Assembly (NCBI RefSeq): GCF_020423045.1
Contig: NZ_CP081943.1
Span: forward strand, 6,682,356 to 6,746,355
Source of the DNA: Pseudomonas sp. MM213
Lineage (GTDB): Bacteria > Pseudomonadota > Gammaproteobacteria > Pseudomonadales > Pseudomonadaceae
Length of the DNA stretch: 64,000 bases
Direction: 5' to 3'
Numbering within the stretch: position 1 is the stretch's first letter; the number at the start of each line of letters is the position of its first letter. The translations under genes and the position numbers were made by a program. Below, one piece after another: positions 37,301 to 47,169 of the stretch. The notes under the pieces were generated by a model. It saw only the letters and a program-made list of their open reading frames with translations. It made no database searches and had not been told where the DNA came from.

Positions 37301-39001
37301 ATGGATGAGAAATACCGCAGGGCCGTGGACGCCGCCGCAATTTTTTCCGAGACCGATCTGACCGGCCGGATTACCTACGTCAACGATCAGTTCTGCGCCG
37401 TCTCCGGTTACAGCCGCGAAGAACTGCTCGGGCAGAACCATCGCCTGCTCAATTCCGGCCTGCACTCTGCTGATTTCTTCGCCGGCATGTGGCGCACCAT
37501 TGCGCTGGGCAATGTCTGGAAGGGCGAGATCTGCAATCGCGCCAAGAATGGCAGTCTGTATTGGGTCGAAAGTACGCTGGTGCCGCTGCTGGATGACGCC
37601 ACCGGGCGGATTCATCGTTATCTGGCGATCCGTTTCGACATCAGCGAAAAACGCCAACTGCTGCATTCCCTGCAATGGCGGGTCGGCCATGACGTGCTGA
37701 CCGGGCTGCCCAATCGCGCGTTTCTCTCGGACCTGCTGGATCAGGCGCTGGCGTTCTCGCGTGAGGAAAACATCCCGCTGGCGGTGTGCATGCTCGACCT
37801 CGACGGCTTCAAGGCGGTCAACGACGGCTACGGGCATGCCAGTGGCGATCTGTTGCTGGTGGAGGTGGCCAAGCGTTTGCGCGACATTGTTCGCGGCGAG
37901 GATGTGGTGGCGCGGCTGGCCGGTGACGAGTTCGTGCTGGTGTTGCGCTATGTGCGTGATGTGCCGGAGCTGCGCGCGGCGCTGAACCGTGTGCTGGGTG
38001 CGATTTCGGCGCCGTACCAGCTGCGGGGCAAGACCCTGAATGTATTTGCCAGCATCGGCGTCACCCTGTTCCCCGATGACAATCAAGATGCCGAAACCTT
38101 GCTGCGTCACGCCGATCAGGCGATGTACGTGGCCAAGCAGAGCGGGCGCAATCGCTTTCATTTATTCGACGTGTTCCGGGATCGAGAGGTCAAGGCCACT
38201 CACCAGACCGTCGAACGGGTTCGGCAGGCGTTGGCCGCCGGCGAGCTGCGTGTGCATTTCCAGCCGAAGGTGAACATGCGTCGCGGTGTCGTCGTCGGCT
38301 TCGAGGCGCTCTTGCGCTGGGAGCATCCACAAAATGGCATGGTGCCGGCCCGAGAGTTTTTGCCGATGGTGGAGGAGACGGACCTGATCATCGATATCGG
38401 TGAATGGGTGATGGATCAGGTGTTGATGCAGTTGGACCGTTGGCAGCAGGCGGGGCAGGGCTGGCCGATCAGCGTCAACATCGCCGCCCGGCATTTCCAG
38501 CGAGCGGATTTCGTCGACCGGCTCAGGCAGGTGCTCGCCCGGCATGCCCGGGTCGCGCCGCAGATGCTGGATCTGGAAATCGTCGAGTCGGTGGCGATAG
38601 AAAACATCCAGCATGTCAGCGCCTGCCTGCAGGCCTGTCAGGCGCTCGGCGTGCAGTTTTCATTGGGCGACTTCGGCACCGGTTATTCGTCCTTGAACTA
38701 CCTCAAGCGCTTGCGCACCCAGACCATCAAGATCGACAAGTCGTTTATCCGCGACATTCTGCATGATCGCGACGACTTGGCCCTCACCACCGCAGTGATT
38801 GGCCTGGCCCGCGCGTTTGGCCGACAAGTGATCGCCGAAGGGCTGGAAAGTATCGAGCACGGCGAACTGTTGATGCAGTTGGGGTGCGACGTTGCCCAAG
38901 GTTACTTCATCGCCCGGCCGATGCCGGCGGTTGATGTGCCGGGCTGGGTCGAAGGTTTTGTCGCGCCGGCGCAATGGCGAGCGCTCGATCAAACAGTCTG
39001 A
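37301..39001 (+). CDS. PAS-GGDEF-EAL cyclic di-GMP signalling protein
   Basis: A 566-residue cytosolic protein: PAS about 5-125, GGDEF domain about 130-290, EAL domain about 305-555. The cyclase site is AGDEF with an RGED (RxxD) inhibitory site before it, so cyclase activity is possible. The EAL motif (FEALLRW) and EIVES are present, but the usual DDFGTG loop reads GDFGTG, with the first metal-loop aspartate lost, so phosphodiesterase activity may be reduced. ATG 37301 is the first start after an in-frame stop two codons upstream. It is probably monocistronic. Confidence 0.9.
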   Translation: MDEKYRRAVDAAAIFSETDLTGRITYVNDQFCAVSGYSREELLGQNHRLLNSGLHSADFFAGMWRTIALGNVWKGEICNRAKNGSLYWVESTLVPLLDDATGRIHRYLAIRFDISEKRQLLHSLQWRVGHDVLTGLPNRAFLSDLLDQALAFSREENIPLAVCMLDLDGFKAVNDGYGHASGDLLLVEVAKRLRDIVRGEDVVARLAGDEFVLVLRYVRDVPELRAALNRVLGAISAPYQLRGKTLNVFASIGVTLFPDDNQDAETLLRHADQAMYVAKQSGRNRFHLFDVFRDREVKATHQTVERVRQALAAGELRVHFQPKVNMRRGVVVGFEALLRWEHPQNGMVPAREFLPMVEETDLIIDIGEWVMDQVLMQLDRWQQAGQGWPISVNIAARHFQRADFVDRLRQVLARHARVAPQMLDLEIVESVAIENIQHVSACLQACQALGVQFSLGDFGTGYSSLNYLKRLRTQTIKIDKSFIRDILHDRDDLALTTAVIGLARAFGRQVIAEGLESIEHGELLMQLGCDVAQGYFIARPMPAVDVPGWVEGFVAPAQWRALDQTV

Positions 39002-39018
39002 GACTCGCTCTCGCAGGT

Positions 39019-39756
39019 TCAGGGTTTGCCGACATAAAGCCGGATAATGTCATCGATCTCCCCGGACATTTTCATCCTCAGCAACGTGCGCAGGATGCGT
39101 TGCACGGGCACTTTCGGGTCATTGCGCACGTAACAACCGACACTCTGCACTTGCAGCACCGCCACGCCTTGCAGTTGCTGCTCAGGTAGCAGGCGCTGAT
39201 TGAACCAGTCCAGCGTCCATTGGTTGCTCACGGCATAGCGGTAGCGTCCGGCCATGAGTTTTTCCAGGACCTGTTCCTGATTGCGCGCGTCCTCGCGAAG
39301 CAGGCGCCCGGCATCGAACAGCGGTTGCAGGGTGGGGTAACTGTAGCCGAGCACCGTGCCGATGGATTGTTGCGGCAAATTCGCCGGATCGATTGAGGCC
39401 TGCAACTCGTGCCGGCTGATCAGCACGTCCGGCTGGGTCCAGAGCGGAATGCTCCAGATGTAGTCCCCGGACTGGTTTGGCGACCACGTTTGCGCGGCGT
39501 AGCAGCGGACATCGATCTCGCCGTGCTCCATGGCATTTTGCACCCGGGCCCGCGGCAGTACGTGAAACTCGGCCGGAACGCCAACCTGGGTCGCGAGGCT
39601 GACCATCACGTCATGCAGGATGCCCTGGGTCGGCTGGCCTTGATAAAGCTGCACCATCGGCATCGCCCAACTGTCGGGCACCACGAAGCGCAGCGGCGCG
39701 TTGGCAGCCATGACGTTCAGACTCATCAACAGCAGTGCCCCCAAGGCCAGCCGCAT
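39019..39756 (-). CDS. Periplasmic amino-acid-binding-protein-like protein
   Basis: A 245-residue exported protein with a signal peptide (MRLALGALLLMSLNVMAANA) and the bilobed pattern of family 3 solute-binding proteins (LPRARVQNAMEHGEIDV, GTVLGYSYPTL). No permease or ATPase gene is adjacent, so it may be a stand-alone sensor or an orphan binding protein. I start at ATG 39756, where the signal peptide begins; the frame extends 14 residues upstream. It is divergent from dnaX. Confidence 0.75.
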   Translation of the reverse strand: MRLALGALLLMSLNVMAANAPLRFVVPDSWAMPMVQLYQGQPTQGILHDVMVSLATQVGVPAEFHVLPRARVQNAMEHGEIDVRCYAAQTWSPNQSGDYIWSIPLWTQPDVLISRHELQASIDPANLPQQSIGTVLGYSYPTLQPLFDAGRLLREDARNQEQVLEKLMAGRYRYAVSNQWTLDWFNQRLLPEQQLQGVAVLQVQSVGCYVRNDPKVPVQRILRTLLRMKMSGEIDDIIRLYVGKP

Positions 39757-39900
39757 AAACGCTCCGCTATCGATGAAAATCGAGCCGATAAAAATCACCG
39801 CAAGTGCAGCTTAGCCAGATTAGACGAGCGCGCCGGATGCAATTTTGGCCTTGCTCCGCTAGCATTAGCCGCTTCTGCTTCCCAGTGGCGATGGTTTTCG

Positions 39901-41991
39901 ATGAGTTATCAGGTTCTTGCACGTAAATGGCGTCCGCGCTCGTTCCGCGAAATGGTCGGCCAGACCCATGTGCTCAAGGCTCTGATCAATGCCTTGGACA
40001 GCCAGCGGCTGCACCACGCTTACCTCTTTACGGGCACGCGCGGGGTCGGCAAGACCACCATCGCGCGGATCATCGCCAAATGCCTGAACTGTGAAACGGG
40101 TATCACTTCGACGCCGTGTGGCGAGTGTTCGGTGTGCCGCGAGATCGATGAAGGCCGTTTCGTCGACCTGATCGAGATCGACGCCGCGAGCCGGACCAAG
40201 GTCGAGGACACCCGCGAGCTGCTCGACAACGTGCAGTACGCCCCGAGCCGCGGGCGCTTCAAGGTCTACCTGATCGACGAAGTGCACATGCTCTCCAGCC
40301 ATTCCTTTAATGCGCTGTTGAAAACCCTCGAAGAGCCGCCGCCCTACGTCAAGTTCATCCTGGCGACCACCGACCCGCAGAAACTTCCTGCAACGATTCT
40401 TTCGCGGTGCCTGCAGTTCTCGCTGAAGAACATGACCCCTGAACGGGTGGTCGAGCATTTGACCCACGTGCTGGGCGTCGAAAACGTACCGTTCGAAGAC
40501 GACGCGCTGTGGCTGCTGGGCCGCGCCGCCGACGGTTCGATGCGCGATGCCATGAGCCTGACCGATCAGGCGATTGCCTTCGGTGAAGGTCGGGTCATGG
40601 CCGCCGATGTACGGGCGATGCTCGGCACGCTCGATCACGGTCAGGTCTATGACGTTCTGCACTCGCTGATCGAAGGCGACGCCAAGGCGTTGCTCGAGGC
40701 CGTCCGCCATCTGGCGGAACAAGGCCCGGACTGGAACGGTGTGCTCTCGGAAATTCTCAACGTGCTGCACCGTGTCGCCATCGCCCAGGCCTTGCCTGAA
40801 GGCGTCGACAACGGTCACGGCGACCGTGATCGGGTGCTGGCGCTGGCCCAGGCCTTGCCGGCCGAAGACGTGCAGTTTTATTACCAGATGGGCCTGATCG
40901 GCCGCCGCGATTTACCGCTGGCGCCGGACCCGCGCGGCGGCTTCGAAATGGTCTTGCTGCGGATGCTCGCGTTCCGCCCGGCAGACACCGCGGATGCGCC
41001 GAGGCAACCGCTAAAGCCAGTGGGGATCAGCCAGGCCACAGTTGATTCCGCAAACTCAGTGGCTGCCGCGCCGGTTGTTGCGCCGGTAGTCGCTGCGGCA
41101 GTTGCACCGGTTGTTGCCGCGCCGGTCGCGCCGGTGGTTGCTCCCGAGCCTGAGCCGGTTGCGGCCGTTGTCGTGCCGGAACCGGTCATCGTGCCGGAGC
41201 CCGTTGTTGCGCCGGTAGCGGTCGAAGCCGTCGTCGATCTGCCGTGGAATGATCCGGTCGAACCCGAAGTCGTCCAGCAGCCAGCCGTCGAGCCGGTGCT
41301 GGAAACCGCCGCTGAACAACCCGAATTGCCCCCGATGCCGTTGCCGACGCCTGACAGCGTTGTGCCAGACGCGCCGGAATGGGCCGCTGCGCCGATCCCG
41401 GAACCTTCCGTGGCCGACGTCGACGCCGCGACACGGGGCATCGACCCCGACGACGAGCCGCCGCTGGACGAGGACTACATCGAACCGGACATGGATTCGG
41501 CGTACAGCTACCTCGACGAACTGGCGAGTGAACATGCCGCCGAGCCCGCGCCGGAACCCGAACCTGAGCCGGCCGCGATGCCCGCCACCGGTCTGGCCCT
41601 GCAATGGCTGGAACTGTTCCCGAAACTGCCGATTTCCGGCATGACCGGCAGCATCGCCGCCAACTGCACGCTGATCTCCGTGGAAGGTGACCACTGGCTG
41701 ATGCACCTGGACCCGGCCCATAGCGCCTTGTTCAACGCGACCCAGCAACGTCGTCTCAACGATGCGCTGAACCAGTTTCACGGGCGCACGCTGACCCTGT
41801 GCATGGAGCTGATCAAGCCCGAGCAGGAGACCCCGGCCCAGGCCGCATCCCGGCGCCGTGCCAACCGTCAGCGCGAAGCGGAAGAGTCGATTCACGGTGA
41901 TCCGTTCATCCAGCAAATGATGCAGCAGTTCGGTGCGGTGGTCCGTAACGATACTATTGAACCTGTCGAAGCCCTGGTCAGTCAGGGCTAA
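39901..41991 (+). CDS. dnaX: DNA polymerase III subunits gamma/tau
   Basis: A 696-residue clamp-loader ATPase. Walker A is GTRGVGKT (45-52), the zinc cysteines are C64, C73, C76 and C79, Walker B is LIDEVHML and the sensor SRC follows at about 170. A long linker rich in Ala, Val and Pro (about 375-520) leads to the C-terminal tau domain that binds the polymerase. ATG 39901 gives the standard N-terminus MSYQVLARKWRP. I see no A-AAA-AAG slippery site like that of E. coli, so a separate gamma form is not supported. Confidence 0.96.
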   Translation: MSYQVLARKWRPRSFREMVGQTHVLKALINALDSQRLHHAYLFTGTRGVGKTTIARIIAKCLNCETGITSTPCGECSVCREIDEGRFVDLIEIDAASRTKVEDTRELLDNVQYAPSRGRFKVYLIDEVHMLSSHSFNALLKTLEEPPPYVKFILATTDPQKLPATILSRCLQFSLKNMTPERVVEHLTHVLGVENVPFEDDALWLLGRAADGSMRDAMSLTDQAIAFGEGRVMAADVRAMLGTLDHGQVYDVLHSLIEGDAKALLEAVRHLAEQGPDWNGVLSEILNVLHRVAIAQALPEGVDNGHGDRDRVLALAQALPAEDVQFYYQMGLIGRRDLPLAPDPRGGFEMVLLRMLAFRPADTADAPRQPLKPVGISQATVDSANSVAAAPVVAPVVAAAVAPVVAAPVAPVVAPEPEPVAAVVVPEPVIVPEPVVAPVAVEAVVDLPWNDPVEPEVVQQPAVEPVLETAAEQPELPPMPLPTPDSVVPDAPEWAAAPIPEPSVADVDAATRGIDPDDEPPLDEDYIEPDMDSAYSYLDELASEHAAEPAPEPEPEPAAMPATGLALQWLELFPKLPISGMTGSIAANCTLISVEGDHWLMHLDPAHSALFNATQQRRLNDALNQFHGRTLTLCMELIKPEQETPAQAASRRRANRQREAEESIHGDPFIQQMMQQFGAVVRNDTIEPVEALVSQG

Positions 41992-42000
41992 TAACTGAAG

Positions 42001-42033
42001 GCGTTCGGCCGAAAGGGCCGGGCGCTGTTTTTA
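42001..42033 (+). terminator. Hairpin with T run between dnaX and ybaB
   Basis: A 10-bp GC-rich stem (42001-42010 with 42016-42025, including G-T pairs) is followed by TGTTTTTA. It would reduce dnaX read-through into ybaB. Confidence 0.65.
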
Positions 42034-42057
42034 TCCAAGTACTTTGAGGTGATTCCC

Positions 42058-42396
42058 ATGATGAAAGGTGGCATGGCCGGCCTGATGAAGCAGGCGCAGC
42101 AGATGCAGGAAAAAATGGCCAAGATGCAGGAAGAGCTGGCCAACGCCGAAGTCACCGGCAAGGCGGGTGGCGATATGGTCACCGTGGTGATGACCGGTCG
42201 TCACGACGTCAAGCGCGTGACCATCGATCCGAGCCTGGTCGAAGGCCTGAGTGAAGACGACAAAGAGATGCTGGAGGCCGTATTCGCCGCCGCCGTCAAC
42301 GACGCCGTGCGCAAGATCGAAGCCAACAGCCAGGACAAAATGTCCGGCATGACCGCTGGCATGCAACTGCCACCGGGGATGAAGCTGCCGTTCTGA
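42058..42396 (+). CDS. ybaB: YbaB/EbfC nucleoid-associated protein
   Basis: A 112-residue DNA-binding protein, methionine- and glutamine-rich at the N-terminus ([19 protein letters not shown]). The family forms tweezer-like dimers and is nearly always between dnaX and recR. ATG 42058 is chosen because GAGG is eight bases upstream; a GTG at 42049 overlaps that site. Confidence 0.93.
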   Translation: MMKGGMAGLMKQAQQMQEKMAKMQEELANAEVTGKAGGDMVTVVMTGRHDVKRVTIDPSLVEGLSEDDKEMLEAVFAAAVNDAVRKIEANSQDKMSGMTAGMQLPPGMKLPF

Positions 42397-42423
42397 TTCG
42401 CCAAAGCGCGTCGGATGAGCTAC

Positions 42424-42456
42424 AAAAAAATGCCAGGCATTGCGCCTGGCATTTTT
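42424..42456. terminator. Terminator of ybaB
   Basis: An AAAAATGCCAGGC/GCCTGGCATTTTT hairpin with a T run on one side and an A run on the other, so it can act in both directions. Confidence 0.9.
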
Positions 42457-42494
42457 GTTTCTGTCTGTTGGTCATGCGGCGCCTGATACGCTGC

Positions 42495-42562
42495 CTTCGC
42501 GGGCAAGCCTCGCTCCTACAAGTGCTATGCAATACCTGTAGGAGCGAGGCTTGCCCGCGAAG
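42495..42562. repeat. REP pair between ybaB and the oxidoreductase
   Basis: Perfect 26-bp arms at 42495-42520 and 42537-42562, of the main GTAGGAGCGAGGCTTGCCC class. Confidence 0.93.
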
Positions 42563-42661
42563 AGGTCGACTCGGTCTCAAGGTAGAAACATCGAACACCC
42601 GACCGCCACAAAGGTCTGCTTCCCTATACCGCCAAATTCATCGATCAAAGGAGACGCTCAC

Positions 42662-43696
42662 ATGCCACAAGCATTGACCCTCAACCAACGTATCGTCCTG
42701 GCGTCCCGCCCGGTGGGCGCACCGACGCCGGAGAATTTTCGCCTGGAGCGGGAAGCACTGCCGGACCTGGCGGATGGCCAGATATTGCTCAAAACCCTGT
42801 ACCTGTCGCTGGATCCCTACATGCGCGGCCGCATGAGTGACGCGCCGTCCTACGCGGCGCCGGTGGCAATCGACGAAGTGATGACCGGTGGCGCCGTCAG
42901 CCGTGTCGAGCGCTCGCTGAATCCGAAATTTCAGCAAGGTGACCTGGTCGTTGGCGCTACCGGATGGCAGAGCCACAGCATCAGCGACGGTCGCAATATC
43001 ATTCCGGTGCCGTCCGGGCTGCCGAGCCCGTCGATGGCGCTGGGTGTGCTCGGCATGCCGGGCATGACTGCCTACATGGGCTTGATGGACATCGGCCAGC
43101 CAGCCTCCGGAGAAACCCTTGTGGTCGCGGCGGCGTCCGGTGCGGTGGGCTCAGTGGTCGGGCAAGTGGCGAAGATCAAAGGCCTGCGTGTGGTCGGGGT
43201 GGCCGGTGGCGCGGACAAGTGCCGCTATGTGGTGGATGAGTTGGGTTTCGACGCCTGCATCGACCACAAGAGTCCCGACTTCGCCGGTGAGCTGGCTCAG
43301 GCGTGTCCCCAGGGCATCGACATTTATTACGAGAACGTCGGCGGCAAGGTATTCGACGCGGTGGTGCCGTTGCTCAACCCCAAGGCGCGGATTCCACTGT
43401 GCGGCCTGATCGCTTCCTACAACGCCAGCGAGGCGCCGACCGGTCCGGATCGCCTGCCACAGTTGCAGCGCACCTTGCTGACCAAGCGCGTGCGGATTCA
43501 GGGCTTCATCGTGTTCGACGACTACGGTGATCGTCAGCCGGAATTCGTCAGCGCCATGGCGCCGTGGGTGCGCGACGGCAAGGTGAAATTCCGCGAAGAT
43601 GTGGTCGAGGGTCTTGAGAATGCACCCGAGGCGTTCATCGGCCTGCTGGAGGGACGCAACTTCGGCAAACTGGTGGTGCGCGTCGCGCAGGACTGA
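42662..43696 (+). CDS. NADP-dependent MDR oxidoreductase (CurA/prostaglandin-reductase-like)
   Basis: A 344-residue zinc-free medium-chain dehydrogenase. It has the N-terminal GroES-like domain and a nucleotide fold with AASGAVGSVVGQVAKIKG (about 155-172). Relatives reduce activated C=C bonds of enones such as curcumin or leukotriene derivatives. ATG 42662 follows AAAGGAGA. It lies between ybaB and recR, genes usually adjacent, and has its own REP, leader and terminator, so it appears to be an insertion into that set. Confidence 0.88.
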   Translation: MPQALTLNQRIVLASRPVGAPTPENFRLEREALPDLADGQILLKTLYLSLDPYMRGRMSDAPSYAAPVAIDEVMTGGAVSRVERSLNPKFQQGDLVVGATGWQSHSISDGRNIIPVPSGLPSPSMALGVLGMPGMTAYMGLMDIGQPASGETLVVAAASGAVGSVVGQVAKIKGLRVVGVAGGADKCRYVVDELGFDACIDHKSPDFAGELAQACPQGIDIYYENVGGKVFDAVVPLLNPKARIPLCGLIASYNASEAPTGPDRLPQLQRTLLTKRVRIQGFIVFDDYGDRQPEFVSAMAPWVRDGKVKFREDVVEGLENAPEAFIGLLEGRNFGKLVVRVAQD

Positions 43697-43713
43697 GTAT
43701 TTGACGCTAAAGA

Positions 43714-43746
43714 GAGGCGCGGGTATAAACCGCGTCTCGTTGTTTT
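43714..43746 (+). terminator. Terminator of the oxidoreductase gene
   Basis: GAGGCGCGG (43714-43722) pairs with CCGCGTCTC (43730-43738) with one G-T pair and is followed by GTTGTTTT. Confidence 0.75.
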
Positions 43747-43761
43747 GTCGGACGTTTCCCC

Positions 43762-44364
43762 ATGAGCTTCAGCCCTTTGATTCGCCAACTGATCGATGCC
43801 CTGCGAATTTTGCCAGGTGTGGGTCAGAAAACTGCCCAACGCATGGCGTTGCAGCTGCTCGAGCGTGATCGCAGCGGTGGCTCGCGACTGGCCCTGGCAC
43901 TCAGCCAGGCGATGGAAGGGGTGGGGCATTGCCGGTTGTGCCGCACGCTGACCGAAGACGACTTGTGCCCGCAATGCGCCGATAACCGCCGCGACGACAC
44001 CTTGCTGTGCGTGGTGGAAGGGCCGATGGACGTCTACGCGGTGGAACAGACCGGTTTCCGCGGTCGTTACTTCGTGCTCAAGGGCCACCTGTCGCCGCTC
44101 GACGGGCTGGGGCCGGAAGCCATCGGGATTCCGCAATTGATGGCGCGGATCGAAGAGGCAGGCACTTTTACCGAAGTCATTCTTGCGACCAACCCGACGG
44201 TCGAGGGTGAAGCCACGGCGCACTACATCGCCCAGTTGCTCAGCAACAAAGGCCTGATCGCCTCGCGCATTGCCCACGGCGTGCCGTTGGGTGGCGAGCT
44301 GGAACTGGTGGATGGCGGGACGTTGGCGCATTCGTTTGCGGGGCGTAAGCCGATTGCTTTGTAG
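43762..44364 (+). CDS. recR: Recombination protein RecR
   Basis: A 200-residue protein acting with RecF and RecO to load RecA on gapped DNA. It has an N-terminal helix-hairpin-helix ([17 protein letters not shown]), a four-cysteine zinc finger (CRLC...CPQC, about 57-72) and a Toprim domain ([27 protein letters not shown]). Length is standard. Confidence 0.96.
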   Translation: MSFSPLIRQLIDALRILPGVGQKTAQRMALQLLERDRSGGSRLALALSQAMEGVGHCRLCRTLTEDDLCPQCADNRRDDTLLCVVEGPMDVYAVEQTGFRGRYFVLKGHLSPLDGLGPEAIGIPQLMARIEEAGTFTEVILATNPTVEGEATAHYIAQLLSNKGLIASRIAHGVPLGGELELVDGGTLAHSFAGRKPIAL

Positions 44365-44385
44365 TTTTCGGTGTTTGGGCTGACG

Positions 44386-44455
44386 CCTTCGCGGGCAAGC
44401 CTCGCTCCTACAGGGAAATGTGATCCCCTGTAGGAGCGAGGCTTGCCCGCGAAGG
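44386..44455. repeat. REP pair after recR
   Basis: Perfect 30-bp arms at 44386-44415 and 44426-44455, with a 10-base loop. Confidence 0.93.
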
Positions 44456-44546
44456 GAGCGCCTCGGTCCATCTGATTCACACAATCCTGTTGAAAACCAA
44501 GCAAGCGCTCGGTTAACGTCGCTGAACCCTTCCATGGAGTTCGCCG

Positions 44547-45695
44547 ATGCCTGCCTTCCAGGAATACTTCGACCCCAGCCACCAATTGGTCCGCGACAGC
44601 GTCAGACGTTTCGTCGAGCGCGAGATTCTTCCGGACATCGACCAGTGGGAAGAAGCCGAAAGCTTTCCCCGCGAACTCTACCTCAAGGCCGGTGCAGCGG
44701 GGATCCTGGGCATCGGTTACCCCGAAACCCTGGGTGGCAGCCATGAAGGTGATCTGTTCGCCAAAATCGCCGCCAGCGAAGAGTTGATGCGCTGCGGCTC
44801 TGGCGGTCTGGTCGCCGGGTTGGGTTCGCTGGACATCGGTCTGCCGCCCATTCTCAAATGGGCCAGGCCGGACGTTCGCGATCGCGTCGTGCCGGCCGTA
44901 CTGGCTGGCGAGAAGATCAGCGCGCTGGCCGTCACCGAGCCCAGCGGTGGTTCCGACGTGGCCAACCTGCAAACCCGCGCCGTGCGTGACGGCGACGTCT
45001 ACCGGGTCAGTGGCAGCAAAACCTTTATCACCAGTGGCGTGCGTGCGGATTACTACACCGTTGCGGTGCGCACCGGTGCGCCCGGTTTCGGTGGCATCAG
45101 CCTGCTGCTGATCGAGAAGGGCACGCCAGGGTTCACCGTAGGCCGTCAGTTGAAGAAAATGGGCTGGTGGGCGTCGGACACCGCTGAATTGTTCTTCGAT
45201 GATTGCCGCGTACCTGTAGGCCATCTGATCGGCGCGGAGAACATGGGCTTCGCTTGCATCATGGGCAACTTCCAGAGCGAACGCCTGGCGTTGGCGCTGA
45301 TGGCCAACATGACTGCGCAACTGGCGCTGGAGGAAAGCCTGAAATGGGCCCGACAGCGTGAAGCGTTCGGCAAGCCCATCGGCAAGTTTCAGGTGCTCAA
45401 GCATCGCCTCGCCGAAATGGCTACGGCGCTGGAAGTGTCACGGGAGTTCACTTACCGCCAGGCGGCGAAAATGGCGGCGGGGCAGAGTGTGATCAAGGAG
45501 ATTTCCATGGCGAAGAATTTCGCGACGGACACGGCGGATCGGATTACCACGGATGCGGTGCAGATTCTTGGCGGTCTCGGCTACATGCGCGAAAGTCTGG
45601 TGGAGCGGCTGTACCGGGATAACCGGATTCTGTCGATTGGTGGCGGGACGCGGGAAGTGATGAACGAGATCATCAGTAAGCAGATGGGGCTTTGA
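44547..45695 (+). CDS. Acyl-CoA dehydrogenase
   Basis: A 382-residue FAD enzyme oxidising an acyl-CoA to the enoyl-CoA. Typical segments are visible: ALAVTEPSGGSDVANL (FAD/substrate), WWASDTAELFFDDCRVP, QREAFGKPIGKFQ and the C-terminal QILGGLGYMRESLVERLYRD. The substrate cannot be read from sequence. The gene is monocistronic between two REP pairs, in the position of PA1535 from memory. Confidence 0.92.
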   Translation: MPAFQEYFDPSHQLVRDSVRRFVEREILPDIDQWEEAESFPRELYLKAGAAGILGIGYPETLGGSHEGDLFAKIAASEELMRCGSGGLVAGLGSLDIGLPPILKWARPDVRDRVVPAVLAGEKISALAVTEPSGGSDVANLQTRAVRDGDVYRVSGSKTFITSGVRADYYTVAVRTGAPGFGGISLLLIEKGTPGFTVGRQLKKMGWWASDTAELFFDDCRVPVGHLIGAENMGFACIMGNFQSERLALALMANMTAQLALEESLKWARQREAFGKPIGKFQVLKHRLAEMATALEVSREFTYRQAAKMAAGQSVIKEISMAKNFATDTADRITTDAVQILGGLGYMRESLVERLYRDNRILSIGGGTREVMNEIISKQMGL

Positions 45696-45719
45696 GTGTT
45701 GTGGTGTTGCTGCTGACGC

Positions 45720-45787
45720 CTTCGCGGGCAAGCCTCGCTCCTACAAGGGGTCGCATTATCCTGTAGGAGCGAGGCTTGCCCGCGAAG
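45720..45787. repeat. REP pair between acyl-CoA dehydrogenase and apt
   Basis: Perfect 26-bp arms at 45720-45745 and 45762-45787, between the ends of convergent genes. Confidence 0.93.
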
Positions 45788-45806
45788 AGGCCGGTACAGA
45801 CGCCGC

Positions 45807-46355
45807 TTATTTATCGCTCAGGGCAAACTGCGTCAGGCAAAACGTCGGAATCCCCATGTCTTCCAGGCGTTGCGACCCACCCAGCTCCGGCAGATCAATA
45901 ATCGCCGCCGCTTCATGCACCCGTGCGCCCATGCGTCGAATCAGGTTCGCCGCCGCAATCAGCGTGCCGCCGGTGGCGATCAAATCATCGAACATCACCA
46001 CCGAGTCGCCTTCACACAAGCTGTCGGCGTGGACTTCGAGGAAGGCTTCGCCGTACTCGGTCGCATAACCTTCGGCCAGCACATCCGCCGGCAGTTTGCC
46101 TTGCTTGCGGAACAGCACCAGCGGCTTGTTCAACTGATAGGCCAGCACCGAACCGATCAGGAAACCACGGGCATCCATGGCGCCGATGTGGGTGAAATCA
46201 GCCTCGACGTAACGGTGGGCAAAGCTGTCCATCACCAGGCGCAGAGCCGTGGGCGACTGGAACAGCGGGGTGATGTCGCGAAAAATGACGCCCGGTTTCG
46301 GGAAGTCGATCACCGGGCGGATCAGGGATTTGATGTCGAAGGAGTCGAAGACCAT
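45807..46355 (-). CDS. apt: Adenine phosphoribosyltransferase
   Basis: A 182-residue purine salvage enzyme making AMP from adenine and PRPP. The PRPP-binding motif is [14 protein letters not shown] (about 118-131), and the N-terminal [20 protein letters not shown] is characteristic. It lies downstream of anr on the same strand with a 79-base gap. Confidence 0.95.
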   Translation of the reverse strand: MVFDSFDIKSLIRPVIDFPKPGVIFRDITPLFQSPTALRLVMDSFAHRYVEADFTHIGAMDARGFLIGSVLAYQLNKPLVLFRKQGKLPADVLAEGYATEYGEAFLEVHADSLCEGDSVVMFDDLIATGGTLIAAANLIRRMGARVHEAAAIIDLPELGGSQRLEDMGIPTFCLTQFALSDK

Positions 46356-46434
46356 TGTCTAGGTGTCCTGGCAGGCTGCAAACGTCGCAGTATAACGGCG
46401 GCTGAACCGTTTCGCTCAGCCGCCGTGGTCGTAA

Positions 46435-47169
46435 TCAGCCTTCGATCGAACCGCCGGCGAGGGCGCAGAGCTGGATCGGGTCGAGGATGTGGATTTCCTT
46501 GCCTTCGGCGGCGATCAGCTCGTTCTGCTGGAAGCGCGTAAACACCCGCGACACGGTTTCCACCGCCAGGCCCAGGTAGTTGCCGATTTCATTGCGCGAC
46601 ATGCTCAGGCGAAACTGATTGGCCGAGAAGCCGCGAGCGCGGAAGCGTGCCGACAGGTTGACCAGGAAGGTGGCGATGCGCTCGTCAGCGGTTTTTTTCG
46701 ACAGCAGCAACATCATCTGTTGATCATCGCGGATTTCACGGCTCATCACGCGCATCAACTGACGGCGCAGTTGTGGCAGTTGCAGCGCCAGTTCGTCGAG
46801 GCGTTCGAACGGAATTTCGCAAACCGAGGTGGTTTCCAGCGCCTGCGCCGAGACCGGATGCTTTTCGGTGTCCATGCCCGACAGGCCAACCAGCTCGCTC
46901 GGCAGATGGAAACCGGTGAGTTGTTCTTCACCGCCATCGCTGAGACTGAAGGTTTTCAGGGCGCCAGAACGTACTGCATAAACGGAGTCGAAAACGTCGC
47001 CCTGACGGAACAGGAACTCGCCCTTCTTCAGTGGGCGGCCACGTTTAACGATTTCGTCCAGCGCATCCATGTCTTCCAGATTCAGAGAAAGTGGCAAGCA
47101 GAGGGGAGCCAGGCTGCAGTCCTTGCAATGGGCCTGGTTATGAGCGCGCAGTTTTACTGGCTCGGACAT
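46435..47169 (-). CDS. anr: Oxygen-responsive regulator Anr (FNR family)
   Basis: A 244-residue CRP/FNR-type activator. Cys15, Cys18, Cys24 and a cysteine near 111 (TTSVCEIPF) would hold the oxygen-labile [4Fe-4S] cluster; the C-terminal helix-turn-helix has [11 protein letters not shown], whose Glu, Ser and Arg read the TTGAT half-site. Several candidate Anr sites lie nearby (hemN, ccoG, ccoN-1), so this gene probably controls its neighbours. Confidence 0.95.
   Translation of the reverse strand: MSEPVKLRAHNQAHCKDCSLAPLCLPLSLNLEDMDALDEIVKRGRPLKKGEFLFRQGDVFDSVYAVRSGALKTFSLSDGGEEQLTGFHLPSELVGLSGMDTEKHPVSAQALETTSVCEIPFERLDELALQLPQLRRQLMRVMSREIRDDQQMMLLLSKKTADERIATFLVNLSARFRARGFSANQFRLSMSRNEIGNYLGLAVETVSRVFTRFQQNELIAAEGKEIHILDPIQLCALAGGSIEG

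Noticed and set aside
36932..38161. 409-residue open frame opposite the PAS-GGDEF-EAL gene
   Set aside because: Shadow of the GGDEF region; the part reaching into 36932-37300 has no start site or motif.
39409..39900. Upstream extension of dnaX by 164 residues
   Set aside because: It lies antisense to the binding-protein gene and DnaX normally begins MSYQVLARKWRP at 39901.
39901..41991. Programmed frameshift making DnaX gamma
   Set aside because: No A-AAA-AAG or similar slippery run is seen in the gene.
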